Positions 9,867 to 23,146 of a stretch of DNA of 64,000 nt are shown in pieces (the first letter of the stretch is position 1; every line of letters starts with the position of its first letter). Source of the stretch: Chrysemys picta bellii (lineage: Eukaryota > Chordata > Testudines > Emydidae); contig NC_088797.1 of the NCBI RefSeq assembly GCF_011386835.1, positions 92,948,264-93,012,263 on the forward strand, read 5' to 3'. Under the pieces are notes generated by a model that had not been told where the DNA came from, ran no database searches, and worked only from the letters and a program-made list of their open reading frames with translations. The translations under genes were made by a program, and so were the position numbers.

Positions 9867-12800
9867 TTCCGTGCTGCACTGGAATTTCAGTGGTGTTTTA
9901 GAGACAGTCCAGTATGTCTATGTGACCAGCTACAAACTATGACACATATTGTTGAGGACTGCAAAGTGACAATTTCCTGCAGGTCTTCATGCCTTGAACA
10001 TTGTTGATAAGAACATTGTGGCTTAGCATGACCGCCAAATAAATTTGCATAGGCCAAATAAATAACTCCCTTCCCCCACTCTGTTCTATGAGACACCTAG
10101 TTTTGCTTCCCAAATCCTTGGTAATGCTGGACTGCAGTTAAGCATTTGTAACTTAAAACTGTAAGTGCAAATTGCTTTGTAACAAAAAATGTAATTGCTA
10201 GGCAATTAAAACTCTAATTGCATTATCGCTGGCCAAGATCAAGTCTAGTCTGATTAAGATTGTTAATATTTTTTGTTTCAAAAGCAGAATTAAATAGCCT
10301 ATATTATGCACGGGAGTTTGCCAAAATCTATCTACTGTATCTCTTAATTGTGGTGTTTATAAAGTATTGTACAGTTAGAAGAATTAAAGTAAAATCATAA
10401 CTTTATATTCATTTCTCAAATGGGCTCATGTTTGAATACTTTCTACTGGAAACATTTTTATCCTACTCTTTTGAAGTCCTCTGTAGTCAAACGTAAAAGA
10501 GCAGTGCATACAGAGGAGGCCATGAGATGCATATTTCTGAGCCAGAACTCTTGACAATTATTGGGGTCTTCCTAAAAAGGAATAAGGTTTGGGAAACATC
10601 CAAGGGATAGCACTAAAAAAGGCTATTTTCTGAGTACATGTCAGAATAAATTTGTTCCAGTTTGTCCATAGTCATAAGTCTTCACATAGGGCACACATCA
10701 CTATCAGTGATTCTTCCAGGTTTTCCGTGTGTGGACCTGAACCACCCAATTGTCTAGGATTGGGCACACATGGGGTAATATTGATGCAAAGATGTTTATT
10801 TAAAATATTTATTCTTATATTTTTAGGTTATTACAATGTTCGCTTCACCTTTACTGAATCTTAGGAGATATGTAAACTTATTTTCACACAAATGATGATT
10901 GGAGAATATAATAGCTCCCATGCTTATGTTTGTGGTTACTTACTTAATTAGATGAACTGTTCACACTAACTGAGGAAGTTCTTAGGAATTCTCTGCTTTC
11001 TGTCAACCAAGTGTCAAGGAGAATGACACCTCCTTAGCCATAAAATCATATGTATTACCTCCATATGTTCAAACCGATTCTGGGATGCAAATTTATCACT
11101 TCCATTTTGCTTTAACGTTTTATCCTGTTCTCTTATATTAGGTTTTGAAGGATATATATAAATTATAGTTATTGTGAATTGTGCCTTGAAAAGAATATTT
11201 GATAGATGTGTCCAACTGCAAATTATAAATGTACTACAAACAGTACACTGTAAAGCTAAGAATTATTTCGCTAAAAGTTAAACAAGAACATCTTCTCAAA
11301 GAACAGGAGATCTCCCCACTTATAGAAGACTCTATACTGTAGAAGACATACAGACATGATTTTGAGATTAAAAACTTGGTAAGATATTCATGTTTAGAAA
11401 AATGCCTGATTGTGTAAAAGATTGTGAGAGTGTTCTTTATTTAACATATGCCAAAAGAAGTGATGGATAGGATGTCTTATCATAGCTATAAACCAAGTCA
11501 GAAAAGTGGGTTCTTTAGGCTACCTCTTTGCAAAGAGAAAAGCCTTTTTTTAAAGCCAAAGAATTCTAGAAATATCTTCAGTGTTTAATAAAATAGATCC
11601 ACTTCAATAAAGTTTGCAATCTTCAGATGTTAAAGAAAACACTTGTGGTTGAGAAATGTATTAAAGATGATATTGGTTACATCCAACTCATGTTTCCACC
11701 TAAAGGTGGATAACCTTTGCTGTGTCTCAACTGCTCAAGATGGTATAAGCTTCTTTTGACATGTATATTTTCAAATATTTTGTTTCTAAATATAAGCATT
11801 CTTCTCATAGTAAATGCCTGTGAATAGTTAGATGTTTTATGTACAAATATAGCAAGGTCATTTGATGCTATAACTAGTTACTAATGTAAGAAGCAATCTG
11901 AGTAAAAATTATTTATATTAATTGGGAAATTATTTATCTGGGAAATTAATTATCTGGCAATACTTATGCAACTCCTTACCAAACTCAGAAAAACAAAAAC
12001 TTCTCCAAGGATGCTAAGAAAATACAATATCTTTTTTGATGACAAATTACATTTAAAGACTCTCTTTAGGAATCATTTAAGTTTTAAAAGAGCCATTTCA
12101 GAAGCTGGCAGATTTTTATATAGGAAAGAGAGTGTTTGGATTAATTTGAAACAGAATTTCAATGTGTATTACACTTTGATGGAATTAAAGGGGTATTTCA
12201 AAATATTAACTGAATAAAAGAAACCTTAAAGATCTTCTAAGAATTTCCCACCACAAAAAGGCAAAAACAATATAACCATAAAGTTGAAGAAATACAACCC
12301 TGTTGCATATGCATCACAGATTAGCATCTTCAGCTCATGAATATGCTATCAACACCATCTAATGAAGGTGCAGAGCCAATGAAAGATGAAAGCAGCTATT
12401 ATTTGAAGTCAGCTAAGTCCCTGAAAGAGGTGTGTCTTCCACCTTCAGAGAGACTATGGAAAGAGAAGAATATAAATTCCTCTGAATTAAGACATGTACT
12501 TTTATGCTCTTGCTTATCCTTACCCTAATGCACTCCTACACATGCTTATTCTCTTATGCTCATAGCACTTGTATTTCACCGGAGCCTTTTTAACTCATCT
12601 CTATAAGCAAACAGCAGGAACAATAAGACAGCTCAGAACTAAAGCCACCAGGCAACATCAGGAGGCACCTTTCCAGCTTCTGCAACATGACCACCGTGAT
12701 GCTGGCAAACTAAGTGCCAGCTTTTGCCAAGGCTTTAGGCCTCAGCCGAGCACTAACAAATTGATTGCTGGAAGCCAGTTCATTTCACCTGTGTGTTAGT

Positions 12801-13032
12801 ATGGTTAAAATGGGTGTTGAGCGTAAGGTGCTCAGTGTTTATTCCTTATGAAATGCTTGGAAAACACTTTGCAATTCTATAAAATGAAAGATTATATACA
12901 AACCATCATCAAAATCATCATAAACAAGTAATTGATTCACAGGATTAGGGAGAAATATGGGAGGGATGAGTCAGTTGTGGACAAGTCTGGATACATTTTG
13001 AGTAAATATCCAAATGTTTGAGTCCTGATGAA
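9867..13032. other. No gene recognised
   Basis: AT-rich DNA. Short frames such as those at 11966-12217 and 12569-12799 have no domain, no splice context and no similarity I recognise. No repeat with definable ends was seen. Confidence 0.5.
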
Positions 13033-13040
13033 ACTGGACC

Positions 13041-13309
13041 CAGGGCCAGCTCCAGGCACCAGCTCAGCAAGCAGGTGCTTGGGGCGGCCAAGGGGAAGGG
13101 GTGGTATGTCGAGCTCTTCAACGGCAATTTGGCGGCGGGTCCCTCGGTCCATCTCTGAGGGAAGGACCTGCCGCCAAACTGCCACTGAAGAAGAAAGCGG
13201 CATGGTGGAGCTGCCGCCAAATTGCCGCCAATCGCGATCGCGGCTTTTTTTCTTTCTTTTTTTTTTTTTTTTGCCTCTTGGGGCGGCAAAAACCCTGGAG
13301 CCGGCCCTG
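13041..13309 (-). mobile_element. Non-autonomous hAT element, family A copy 2 (inverted)
   Basis: A 269-bp element starting CAGGGCCAGCTC and ending GAGCCGGCCCTG, flanked by a perfect 8-bp duplication actggacc at 13033-13040 and 13310-13317. Its left end equals the right end of copies 1 and 3 read in reverse (gtgcttggggcggc). Its right end, with ttgcctcttggggcggc, equals their left end, so it lies inverted relative to them. The interior differs from the other copies: no minisatellite, but repeated tgccgccaaa-type segments and a T-run at 13243-13272. No coding capacity. Confidence 0.92.
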
Positions 13310-13317
13310 ACTGGACC

Positions 13318-15243
13318 AAACCTGGATCTCATCAGATTGACCCATTAATAGTTATATATTGACACCCACCTGTGTATTCAACATAAAATACTACTTTTGC
13401 ATAAACTTTGATACATACTTGCTGGGAAATTTTCCATCTCAGAAAATCCTGTTTTACTATGGAAAAGTACATTCTCTTGTCCTCTAGAATAAAATAATAA
13501 TAATAATAAAAACAAGCTAAAGACCTTTTTTTGGATTATGATGGGAACATTTGGTACTTTAGCATACCAAGTCCATCCAATTAAAAATTAAACAGCATCC
13601 TTAGCTGAATTGCATTCAAATTTCTGAAATAAATCGGACTATAAACTAAATAGGCTTAAGTGTGACTCTCTCAATTAGTAAGATAATTTTTTCTTCTGAT
13701 AATTAAATGGTCATTTTCTCTTTCCTGTGCAGAAGAAAACAGATTAACTTGATGTCAAGAATTTGTCAGCCTGCATGTAATTCATATAATGACCAATAAT
13801 CTAGTGGTATATTATTGGCTTTCACTTTCCTCCTCACAATTTAAAGAAGTGCATCAAAAACTACCTGGGGCTATTTTAATTCAAAGAACATCTTCAGCAA
13901 TTTACCAGCAGACAACAGACTCTCACCCTGACTCTTTTTGCTTTTAGACAGCCTCCAAGATATTCCTTTTGTTTCAGAAGTGTGCTTTTGTACCAGTATG
14001 ATGTTTGTTGCTATACTGTGGTAATATCCTTCTATCTCACTGTAAAACCTTTAATGTCAGGAAAAATGATATTTTAAGTTTGTTTTTTCTCCTGCAGGAT
14101 CAAAATATGAGGTGACTGAGGGGTTTGAATCTTTTTTTGATATTCAGTTTGTTATTTTGAGAAAGCATATAAGAGATCACAGCATTGTCAGTATTCAAAT
14201 TATTATTCACCTTTTAGATCTTTCACCTTTTCAGACAATGATGAGTTCTTCCAAGAAGTGGGAGTGATCTGTGATTGCCTATTACACACTAAAAGCTTTA
14301 TTTAGGCTGCAAAGGTTTCTTGTACAACTTCAATTTGGTCTCCTTGTGCATATGCATTATGAAACAGTCTTTAGTTACATGATCACATGCTATTTTTCCA
14401 ACAGTCTCCCTGTCTCATTCTGTCCACAAGATGAACTGTGCTCATTGAGTAAGCATCTATTCAATTTGTTGTTTTCTCCTCATTGTTCACTGGCTCATGC
14501 CTTATTTACTGGACACTATTCAAATCCTTCTGTTAAGACAGAATTATTAGTTTTTCACCCTGACACAAAGTACCCCCTGACAAAATTCAAGTCCCTGCTC
14601 CAAAGCATGAGGGCATTAGAGCTTCTCAAATAAAAGGTTGCCAGAATTTTTAACATTAGCAAAACAATGCATTTTTCCTAGCCTCATTCATGGAAATGGT
14701 TGAACCATTTTGACTGTAATTCCCCCCTCCCCCGCAAAAAGTCAGCCTGAGGAGGGCACCTGGCATGGAAATTTCAGCCCCCAAAACAGTTAAAGTTTGG
14801 TAAAGTTACAAACAGTTGAAAACAAGATCTTAGGGAAATATTGAACAACTTTAATAATAGGCATTGCTTCCAGACTTACCTATAATATTTGAAAGAAAAT
14901 ATTTTAAATAAAATTAAATATGGTACCTGTTAGTAGGACCAAAAGATCGTAAAGCCCATTTCTTTAGCAGATTCTCTTGTGCAATATTACACAATTTGTC
15001 AGGTGGGTTGACTTATTTTATCATTTGATTTGTCACTGCTAGAGGCAGAATAGCAAATTTTACAGACCAGTGGTGAGATCCCATATGGTAAAATTCTATG
15101 TTCCAATGGAAATCTTAGGCACATTTTAAGAAAGGATACTCCACAAGGGAAGTTTAAAACATTTACAGGGATATCTATGCAAAGTTGCTGCATCACCTCT
15201 GTTTGTTGTTTAAAACTTTCTAGCAACATAGAGTTGCCTCCAT
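13318..15243. other. No gene recognised
   Basis: AT-rich. A short (AAT)n microsatellite lies at about 13490-13510. The 120-codon frame at 14271-14633 has no recognisable domain and no supporting context. Confidence 0.5.
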
Positions 15244-15530
15244 TTAGGACTTGTCTACATAGAGTTAGTGCGCTGCAAGCCAAAGTGTGAATCTACAGTT
15301 CACACTAGCTTGTCACACAGTAAAATACACGTGAACACTGCTACAGTACACTAAAAGTTTTGTAGTGCACTTTGTCATGCTACCGTTTCAAACAGCAGTA
15401 TGTCAAACTGCACTACAGGACTTTTAGTGCAATGTAGCAGTGCCCACATGGGATCTTACTATGCTAGAATCTGGTGCGCTGTAGCTTCACAACCTGACTT
15501 GCCATGCAGTAACATTCCATGTAAACAACC
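15244..15530. mobile_element. Foldback MITE (approximate ends)
   Basis: Begins ggacttgtctacatagag and is strongly palindromic in the middle: cactaaaagttttgtagtgc near 15350 pairs with gcactacaggacttttagtg near 15410 across a caaacagcagt loop. This terminus and hairpin are characteristic of a MITE family common in turtles. The right terminus is degraded and no target duplication was identified. No coding capacity. Confidence 0.65.
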
Positions 15531-16418
15531 CCTTACTATTTGCTTGAGCTTCAGTCTTTCAAGAGTGATAACTTTTTTAAAAGGGAGGGAGAGGAAAAAT
15601 AAGTTATTTCAAAATAATTTAAATGAAAATATTCTCCATCTTTTTATACTGAATGAATATTTGGCAAGTTTCATGAGGTCTAAAGCACACAATTCAGTAG
15701 TACATAGCACATGAACATTTTCATGCACTGCTAAACTATAGTGGTCTTTTGGCATTGAATGAGTTGACTTTTGAAATAGACATGTAGAGTCTATTAACAT
15801 GTAGAATCTCTGAGGCCTGAAACATTTTAAGAAAATAACAATTCTTAGATTTAAACCAAGAATTACTCTAAAGAAAATGATTTCCTATGATTGGAATAGA
15901 TCTGAACCTAAGTTTCTATGAGGTCTTGGAAAAATCTTTTTAAAATACAGAAAGGAAATAACGGAGCCAATCACCAAAATTTGTGAGTAACAGGCTAGAG
16001 GCAGAGAGCAACCTTGAAGGATTGAGAGTACCTGGGGGGGGGGAGGAAATAAAGAATCTTTCAGTGGGCCTTAATGGTAAGAATGTTGGTGCAAAAATCT
16101 TGATGAGAGGAATCCATTCACTTAGGGGGAAGGTGAAGGAAAACCCAAGAGAACACAAAATGGGTTTGCAGTGCAATACTGTGCAAAATAAAAGCAAGAC
16201 AGAGACAAATAAGATAAGTAAAGTTATTTCAGAAGAAATGGGTTAATCACATGGATCAAAACTTGAAGCCCTATATCTATATTGGCTATTGAATGTAAAA
16301 GTACCTTGGACAACATTACATTACAGAATGAGTTATAGAGTAGCACAAACAAGACTGTGGGACACAGGAATTGCGTGAGAGCCTGAATTACAAAAATGAA
16401 AAATCTACTTGAATTTAT

Positions 16419-16545
16419 TCAGGGTCAGATTCAGATTTCATCTACACCATTCACTGTAAATCCAGAGAATGATAACTCCATTGACTTCACTGGACTTTGG
16501 ATAGATACTGGTTTAACTGTGATAGACTATGGTCCACACCTTCTA
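16419..16545. repeat. Short palindromic interspersed repeat
   Basis: Contains gggtcagattcagatttcat followed by tgtaaatccagagaatgata, then ccattgacttcactggactt, then a degraded inverted copy. This arrangement is an old palindromic repeat widely seen in reptile and bird DNA. Ends are approximate and the copy is diverged. Confidence 0.5.
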
Positions 16546-17695
16546 TAATCTCTTTCCTCCAATTAAGTTGCCTGTAAATGTTATCATTGAACCTACTATG
16601 ACATTTCTACCCGAAACAAACTACTTATAAAGCATTTCTGCTGTAGCCCCCAAATTTGACAATATTGCAGTCTGCCATTTTGTATGTTCAACCACTGCCA
16701 GCTGAAACCCAAACATCAAATAGCTAGGGATAATCTTAGGACTTGAGAGGCAAAGCCATGCAGCTGCACTTTTGCAGCTCTGCTAATCGGAATGGGAGGT
16801 TGGGACAGGGAGTTAAGATTCCATAAAAATAGAAGGAATGTTTGGACAGACAACTTTGGTGTTAGGCACCTCTGTCATGTAAGTTGTATTATTATGAGTA
16901 GAAGTGCTTTGCTGATAAGGAGAATAATGAATTGTTATTTGCTGTTCCTAGGGAAATTGTTAACTTATAATAGCTCCTAATAAGCTATGTGATTTGTTTG
17001 GAGAAAATTTATAAAAAGTTTAATTAGAAAGCATGCTTTGGAGCAGTCCAAGGAAGTTTTCTTTGGGCAAGGATTTGGCATCTAAGCTCTCCATCAGTCA
17101 GATGGAAGGAAGGGCCACCTGAAGCCTAGCCACTGATTCCTTGAAACCATCTCTTAACTTTAAGTAAATATAAATGTTTTGAGATGCTCTAAAACTACTG
17201 TGACAGCACGTGTGTGTGTGTTTGCTTGAGATCTAATAAAAAAAGTAGTTTTAGGTGAAAGCACTCGTTTGTACCAATCATTTATTGGACGGATGAGCTG
17301 TGCCCCCATAAATTTATTCCTGACACCTCCTGGAGAGAAACAATAAAGTTACCAGTGCTTTGGGTTCTGAAAATCTTGGGTAACAATGCTATTTAGGGGG
17401 AGTAACTAGCATTCCCTTTTAAAAGGACAAGCAATTTAACTGTGATTATCATGGGTGAATACAGTTTGCTAATGAATTATTTCAGGAGAATAAACAGACT
17501 GAAGGAGTTCTCTATCTGTGTCAGTGTAGTGCATAAGAAATAATTAGCAACAGTCAAAAGTAGTCACAAGTAAATCCTGAACTAGAGTCTCTAGCTTAAA
17601 TTATATTAAATCTAAATTATAATATTTTATGTTTCTAGACAGCCCTGGTACAGTCTGAAGGATCCAAAAATTATTATTCATAAATATTTAAACTT

Positions 17696-17795
17696 ATGGT
17701 AGCACCCAGAAGTCCCAGTCAGGATTGGGGGCCATTATGCAGAGGTACTATACAAACACAGATAAAGAGACAGCACTTGCTCCAGAATCTAAAAG
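17696..17795 (-). repeat. Old amniote interspersed repeat fragment
   Basis: The series tagcacccagaagtccc, gattgggggccattatgc, gtactatacaaacacagat and gacagcacttgctcc matches in order the reverse of the repeat seen near 51500-51610. It is a short, diverged fragment. The class is unknown to me. Confidence 0.45.
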
Positions 17796-18144
17796 TCTTA
17801 CAAACTGAACATACTATAATCTACTTCTGCTACAAAATTCAATTCCCTGTCTAGTCCATAGAAGGAGAACTCTTCACGTTTTGCAACATTGCCATCAACA
17901 CCAATACTCATATATTGAGTTAGTTTGTAATACAAGCATAGCACAAGGTTAAAATCAATAGGACAATGCTCTGAGAATAAAGCCACTAGAGGTGTGCATC
18001 TTGAAACAAAGTATTAATTGGGGAATAAGAGCAAGCACAAAAATGAGATGTCCTTAACCTTCCTAATAAAACCATTTGAAATTCATCTATTAGGTTTATT
18101 GCTGCAGTCTTTTACACAATATTCCTGGACACCATCCAGCAGGT

Positions 18145-18168
18145 AAAAAAAAAAAAAAAAAAAAAAAA
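18145..18168. repeat. A-run of about 24 bases
   Basis: An uninterrupted A tract. It could be the tail of a retroposed sequence, but the upstream DNA shows no recognisable SINE or processed gene. Confidence 0.9.
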
Positions 18169-20059
18169 GACTTCTTTGAAGAACGGAGTAGCTAGAAACC
18201 ATTTAGCACAGAAAAGAAATTCCAAGACACATTTGTGACAGTAATAAGTGAGAAATACTAATGAAGTGTGCACTAAAGTCATATAGGTGATTTGTGAGGA
18301 TCTCAACCTCTTCACTTTTTTGACATAATTCATTAACAAATACTTTTCATCTGTGACAACACAGTTAAAGCTCAGAATGAATTTCTTGCCTATGATACCT
18401 GGATTCTAGTTACTCCTTTGGTTGCTTAGGGAATCTAATGAAGAATAAAGGCAGGGGACCAATTCTTTCTATTCATAAACATGGATTCATAAAAAAAAAA
18501 TCTTTAAAAAATTATGTGTGTTTACAAGACACCGTCAGCTTACTACTTACTTTTCCATCTTAAAATTTTGAACCTACTATTGTTTCAGGTTATCCCTGAA
18601 ATTATTGTAACTGACATGAGATTTTACTTTGTGCATTTGACAGCACTTTGACAGCCAGTTCTGCTATTCTGGTGGTGGTGCACCTATAAGAAGTTGTTTA
18701 TGGACAACAGCAAATGCAGAGCTGACAGTGAATCTGCCACCTGCCTCAGGCAGGTGTGGGCAAGGAGACAAGAGGGAGGGAGGGAAAGAGGAGAATTGGT
18801 GGGCCTGAGGCGCGTTTGGTGTCCTTCTCTTAGGCCTGCCCAATTTTCCTTTTAAAAGATAAAAAAAGAAACAAAATCTACTTTTCTAGGAATGTTTTCC
18901 TAAATGTGCTAAAATAATTACACTAAATAAGGCAAACTCAGAAGTAACTAAAATCAAACATTAAAATTCTCATAGTTGATAATCCTTCAGCCTTTTATTA
19001 TGGATGACTTAAAGTGTGCTAAGACAAATTTCAATTTAGATTTACATTTAGACAGTCTCAGAACGTATTGGTTAATATTTCTCAGTTTTGGGAATCTCAA
19101 ACAGGTAAGATTAAATCCAAGAAAAGTAATTATTTTCCTAAAATCAGTGTGTGAGGTGAAGGATATAGACAGATTTATTGTCAGCTCATCCTCATACATC
19201 TATTATTTTGGTTCTGAGCCTTCTACGGGGAAATGAAGAAGACTGTATAATAGAAATGAAGAATACTACATACACTTTTCGTCGATAATGAATTCCTGAC
19301 TTGTCTGAATATTTGCAAAGGTTTTTTTTTTTCATTTTAATGTCTCTTATCTAGAGAAATACTAAGTTCCAATCTCAATGAAAAAAAAATAACTGAATAC
19401 AAAATCCTCTTCCCCGCAAAAAGCAGGTGAGTTTGCTGCAACAGAAATTCCTCCCTAGCTAGCTTCTGTATTCATTTAAAATTCAGGTTTTGGTTGAGTG
19501 ATCCTTAACCTGGAATCATTTACACTCTCTCTGCTGACTGGCACGAGATACCTTAAATCGGTGCCAGCAACTGCTCTTTCTAACAGGTGCAGTTTGCCCT
19601 TTTTTTTAATATTGAGTCATTGATCTCTTATGAGTCTGACACATCAGTACATACATACGTTGATTGATTGCTATGAATGGGAGTTCACTGTGATATTTAA
19701 CGTGTTGGAATCAGACTGGACTGTTAAACACACACAGCAAAATGGCTAATTTACTGCTCTCACTTGCAATGTACTGGTGCAGTGCAGGAAAGAACTCTGA
19801 ATATTTTTCAGATTTTTTTCTAGTGCTTTTACACCTGTACCATCAAAAGACAATGTCACATAAAATGATGCTTTAACAGTGGTCTACCTTGGATGTTTGT
19901 GATGTGTAACCTTGTTTCTCCAAAGTTAAACTGTGCATTGTCTAGTCTAGAGCCCAATTCAACCATCCACTCATGTGGAGTTCAGTACAGGAATTGAGGG
20001 AGGTGCCACTGTACTAAAAGAAAAAAAAATCAAATGCACAAATAAAAAATGGGGAATAA

Positions 20060-20750
20060 CTGGGTAGCCTGCAGTATTGTAGAAAAGGATATGGGGTTTA
20101 TAATGCATAAGTTGAATATGAATCAGCACGATGCTGTCGCAAACACAAATGTCATTCTGAGATAACAGGAGTTCTGTATGTAAGACATGGGAAGTAATTG
20201 TTCTGCTCTACTTGGCATGGGTGAGGCCTGAGCTGGAGTACTGTGTCCAGTATTGGGCACAACATATTAAGAAAGATGCGAACAAACTGGAGAGCAACAA
20301 AAATTATAAAAGATTTGGAAAATATGACCTACAAGGAAAGGTTGAAAGAAATGGGCATGGTTAGCCTAGAGAAGAGAAGGCTGAGGGGGTAAGTGGGAGG
20401 GATGTGATAACACTCTTCAAATATGTCAAAGATTGTCAAGAGGACAGTGATCAATTGCTCCTCTGAGGGTAGAACAAAAAGTAATCTACCTAGTTTGCAG
20501 CAAGGGAGACTGAGCTTAGATATTATAGTTAGCAAGTTTTTCCTAAAAATAGTTTAGCACTGGGACAGGCTATCTAGGGAGGTTGTGGAATCCCTGTCAC
20601 TGGGGGGTTTTAAGAACAGGGTATACAAACAGCTGTCAGTGATGGTCTAGGTATACTTAATCCTGCCTCAGTGTCTAGGGGCTGGACTAGATGACTTCTT
20701 GGGGGCACTTCCAGCCCTACATTACTATGATTTTGTATCTCCACTATTCT
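20060..20750 (+). mobile_element. CR1 LINE, 3' end with ORF2 C-terminus
   Basis: The upstream part encodes, with breaks, the end of the CR1 ORF2 protein (about 20220-20480 resembles its C-terminal region, with LEYCVQYWA near 20230). It is followed by the typical CR1 3' untranslated region: tagcactgggacaggctat near 20553, ggttgtggaatccctgtcac near 20580 and ggctggactagatgacttct near 20680, closing with tactatgatttt at about 20722-20735. The last bases correspond to the degraded octamer repeat that ends CR1 elements. Like most CR1 copies it is 5'-truncated and lacks target duplications. It is non-functional. Confidence 0.85.
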
Positions 20751-22247
20751 GAGACAAATGGTCATAGGACAACAGTGAAAGGTGGGTGTCCCCCCCATTT
20801 TGATGTTTTATTAATAAAAAATAGATGTTAAAGGGACCATTAAAATGCAGAGGGTGGGGATTTTTTTTATTATTATAGAAGGGGGTAGGGACAGAACGAA
20901 TTGTCAGGTATGGAACAAGACATTTGGACTCAGCATTGGGATCAGGTAATTAATTGTCTAGATGGGGCTGAACAGGATTGGACAGTGAAGACCATGCGGT
21001 CAACTGTCATGTTCAAGGTCAAAGAATTCCCAGGTGCCTGTTTAAGGAAGCTTTATGGCCAAAAGAGAGGCAGTAGCACACAAGATTTAGATTATGGTGC
21101 CTAAAATTACACCAGTCTTAATTCTTCACAAAATAATGCAGTTGATATGTTGTCTTTGCAGTTTCTGGGTTCCAATAAATAAAGTCTGCGTGTTACTAAA
21201 GGATCTTTAAACACTAACATATCCTAACTTCTTTCATAACCTTCCAGAACCTTTGTGTCACTTGGGTGATCTGATATATTTCACAACACCATGTTGTTTT
21301 CTTTGAAATTTTACTAGGACACAAGATGCATTTTTGTTCAACTGCCTTAAACAGCTGTTGGACTATGCTATTCAAATTGATTTTTTAGCTATAATGCTCC
21401 TCCCCTATTCTTCAGCATTCAGTTTTTCATTTCCTGGCTTTTGAAAATATTTTAGAAGTATTTTAGGATCTTATCTAAAAATCAGACATTAAAAACTATA
21501 ATGCTGTGAAATATTGGAACTGACCAGATAGGGGAATTTTAATTAATGTTTTTGTTAAAATGAAAAACATTTGGTATGTACTATACTAAATAGTAAAGAG
21601 AAGCACACATTGCAATGTCTCATTATTGCATACATTGAAACATGACCAGAGATGGAGTGTTCTGCTTTTCAAAGGGCTAACCTCAGTCTCTCTTTCATTC
21701 ATGAGCCACCATTATCTATTAATTATGCGTAAGTGGGCTGATACCGTCCCACACAACAAAAAGCAAGCCTTGTTGTGGAACAATGCATGCTGGCTATAGT
21801 AGATACATATTTGTCCATCCAGCCTTTCGTAATATATTTTATATAAATAACCTCTTACTACAACAGAGAGGCCCAATATAAAATACTAATAGCTTCACAA
21901 AACTAAGAAACAAAAACCCAAAATGAATGTGAGAGAGAAAGTATCTATGTAGTATTAAAATTGTTTGTACATGTAGGTGTACACACACAATTTTATTACT
22001 ATACATATGTCAAATTCATCCCATATATAACTCAATCGACTTCTTGTGAAATGCATCTGTTATCAGAGACCATGACTGCAGAAGAAGAGAGTTGTTATCT
22101 CAGATAGCTAGACAAAATAGGTAACATGTTATCTCAGATGGCAGAGAGGATGTTGAATATTAGGACAGATATCTTGAATTGGTCCCTGCTAAATGGAGGT
22201 CAGCTCAGAGATGACAAAGTAGCCATAAACCCAGGAGCTCTAGCCTC
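20751..22247. other. No gene recognised
   Basis: No supported coding region or repeat with definable ends. The short frame at 20901-21104 has no domain. Confidence 0.5.
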
Positions 22248-22480
22248 CTGAATCAGAGTTCAAGGCCAAAAGGGACTACCAGATCATCTAGTCTGCCTCC
22301 TGTAGTATGTCACATGCCACCAAAACCATCCACACCAAGCTCAACAACCAGAATTAGATCAAAGTATTACAACACTCAGAAGACTAAATTATTGTGTGCC
22401 ACAGGCAGAGAAAAGGAAGGAACTCCTACCCAACGGAATCCATGGATAGAATACAGCCATTCAGCAACTCTTACCAAACT
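22248..22480 (-). mobile_element. CR1-type LINE tail, antisense
   Basis: Reads agttcaaggccaaaaggga, then atcatctagtctgcctcctg, and then a segment rich in ccaccaaaaccatcc-like sequence. This is the reverse of a CR1-family 3' end (compare 55447-55840). Only the tail is present, with no coding part. The far boundary is approximate. Confidence 0.65.
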
Positions 22481-23138
22481 CCTCCTTGTCTAGCACTGGC
22501 AACATAACTAAGAGATAACCAACATGGCTAGTGCATCTTTCCACTCTACTGTTTCTTGGCTTTTGGAATGACCTGTTTTGCTCAACAACAACTGGGCAAA
22601 AATCAGAGATCACTTATGCCAGACAGTATTCTGGCCTGAGAATTGGAAGAGCACAAGAAGTGGCTGAAACTCACCTTTGCCTCCATCTTCTGGTCTTTTG
22701 CCATAGAAGACATGGATCAATAAACTGTAATACTTATACCTAGAGGTCATGAATCCATGGTAACCAGGTCTGGTGTCTTATAAAATAAGGTATATTTTGG
22801 ACAGCTGCAGATGGAAGTGGGAACTGAGTAGTCAAAAGGGATGCCAAAGCTGTGGACTGATTTAACAATCTGAAGGCAGATACCCTTGATGTTGGGGGAT
22901 GACCTGAAGGAGGCAAGGTCTTCAAAGAACTTCTCTTTCCACATCACTCCAGCATTTTCTGGATTCAGTTTTATCCAGCTCAACTATATCCAGGCTCAGA
23001 GAGAAGGGACATGGTGCTGGTTATGTTTCCAAAAAGAATACGTAAAACTAGGTGCCTCCTGCATACTGCATACACTTCAACCCATGTTGCCTCACTAGCT
23101 CTCTCATTAGTTTTATATAGATGTGAAATAATACGGAG
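22481..23138. other. No gene recognised
   Basis: No supported gene or repeat. The overlapping short frames at 22740-22983 on the minus strand have no domain. Confidence 0.45.
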
Positions 23139-23146
23139 GATGGAGC

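Larger units (their letters stand above)
15535..20055. other. No gene recognised; scattered repeat fragments
   Basis: Contains two short degraded interspersed repeats listed separately (16419-16545 and 17696-17795), an A-run at 18145-18168 and short GT runs near 17211. No coding feature could be supported. Confidence 0.5.

Noticed and set aside
18145..18168. SINE or processed pseudogene poly-A tail
   Set aside because: No polymerase III promoter boxes, gene-like sequence or target duplication were found upstream.
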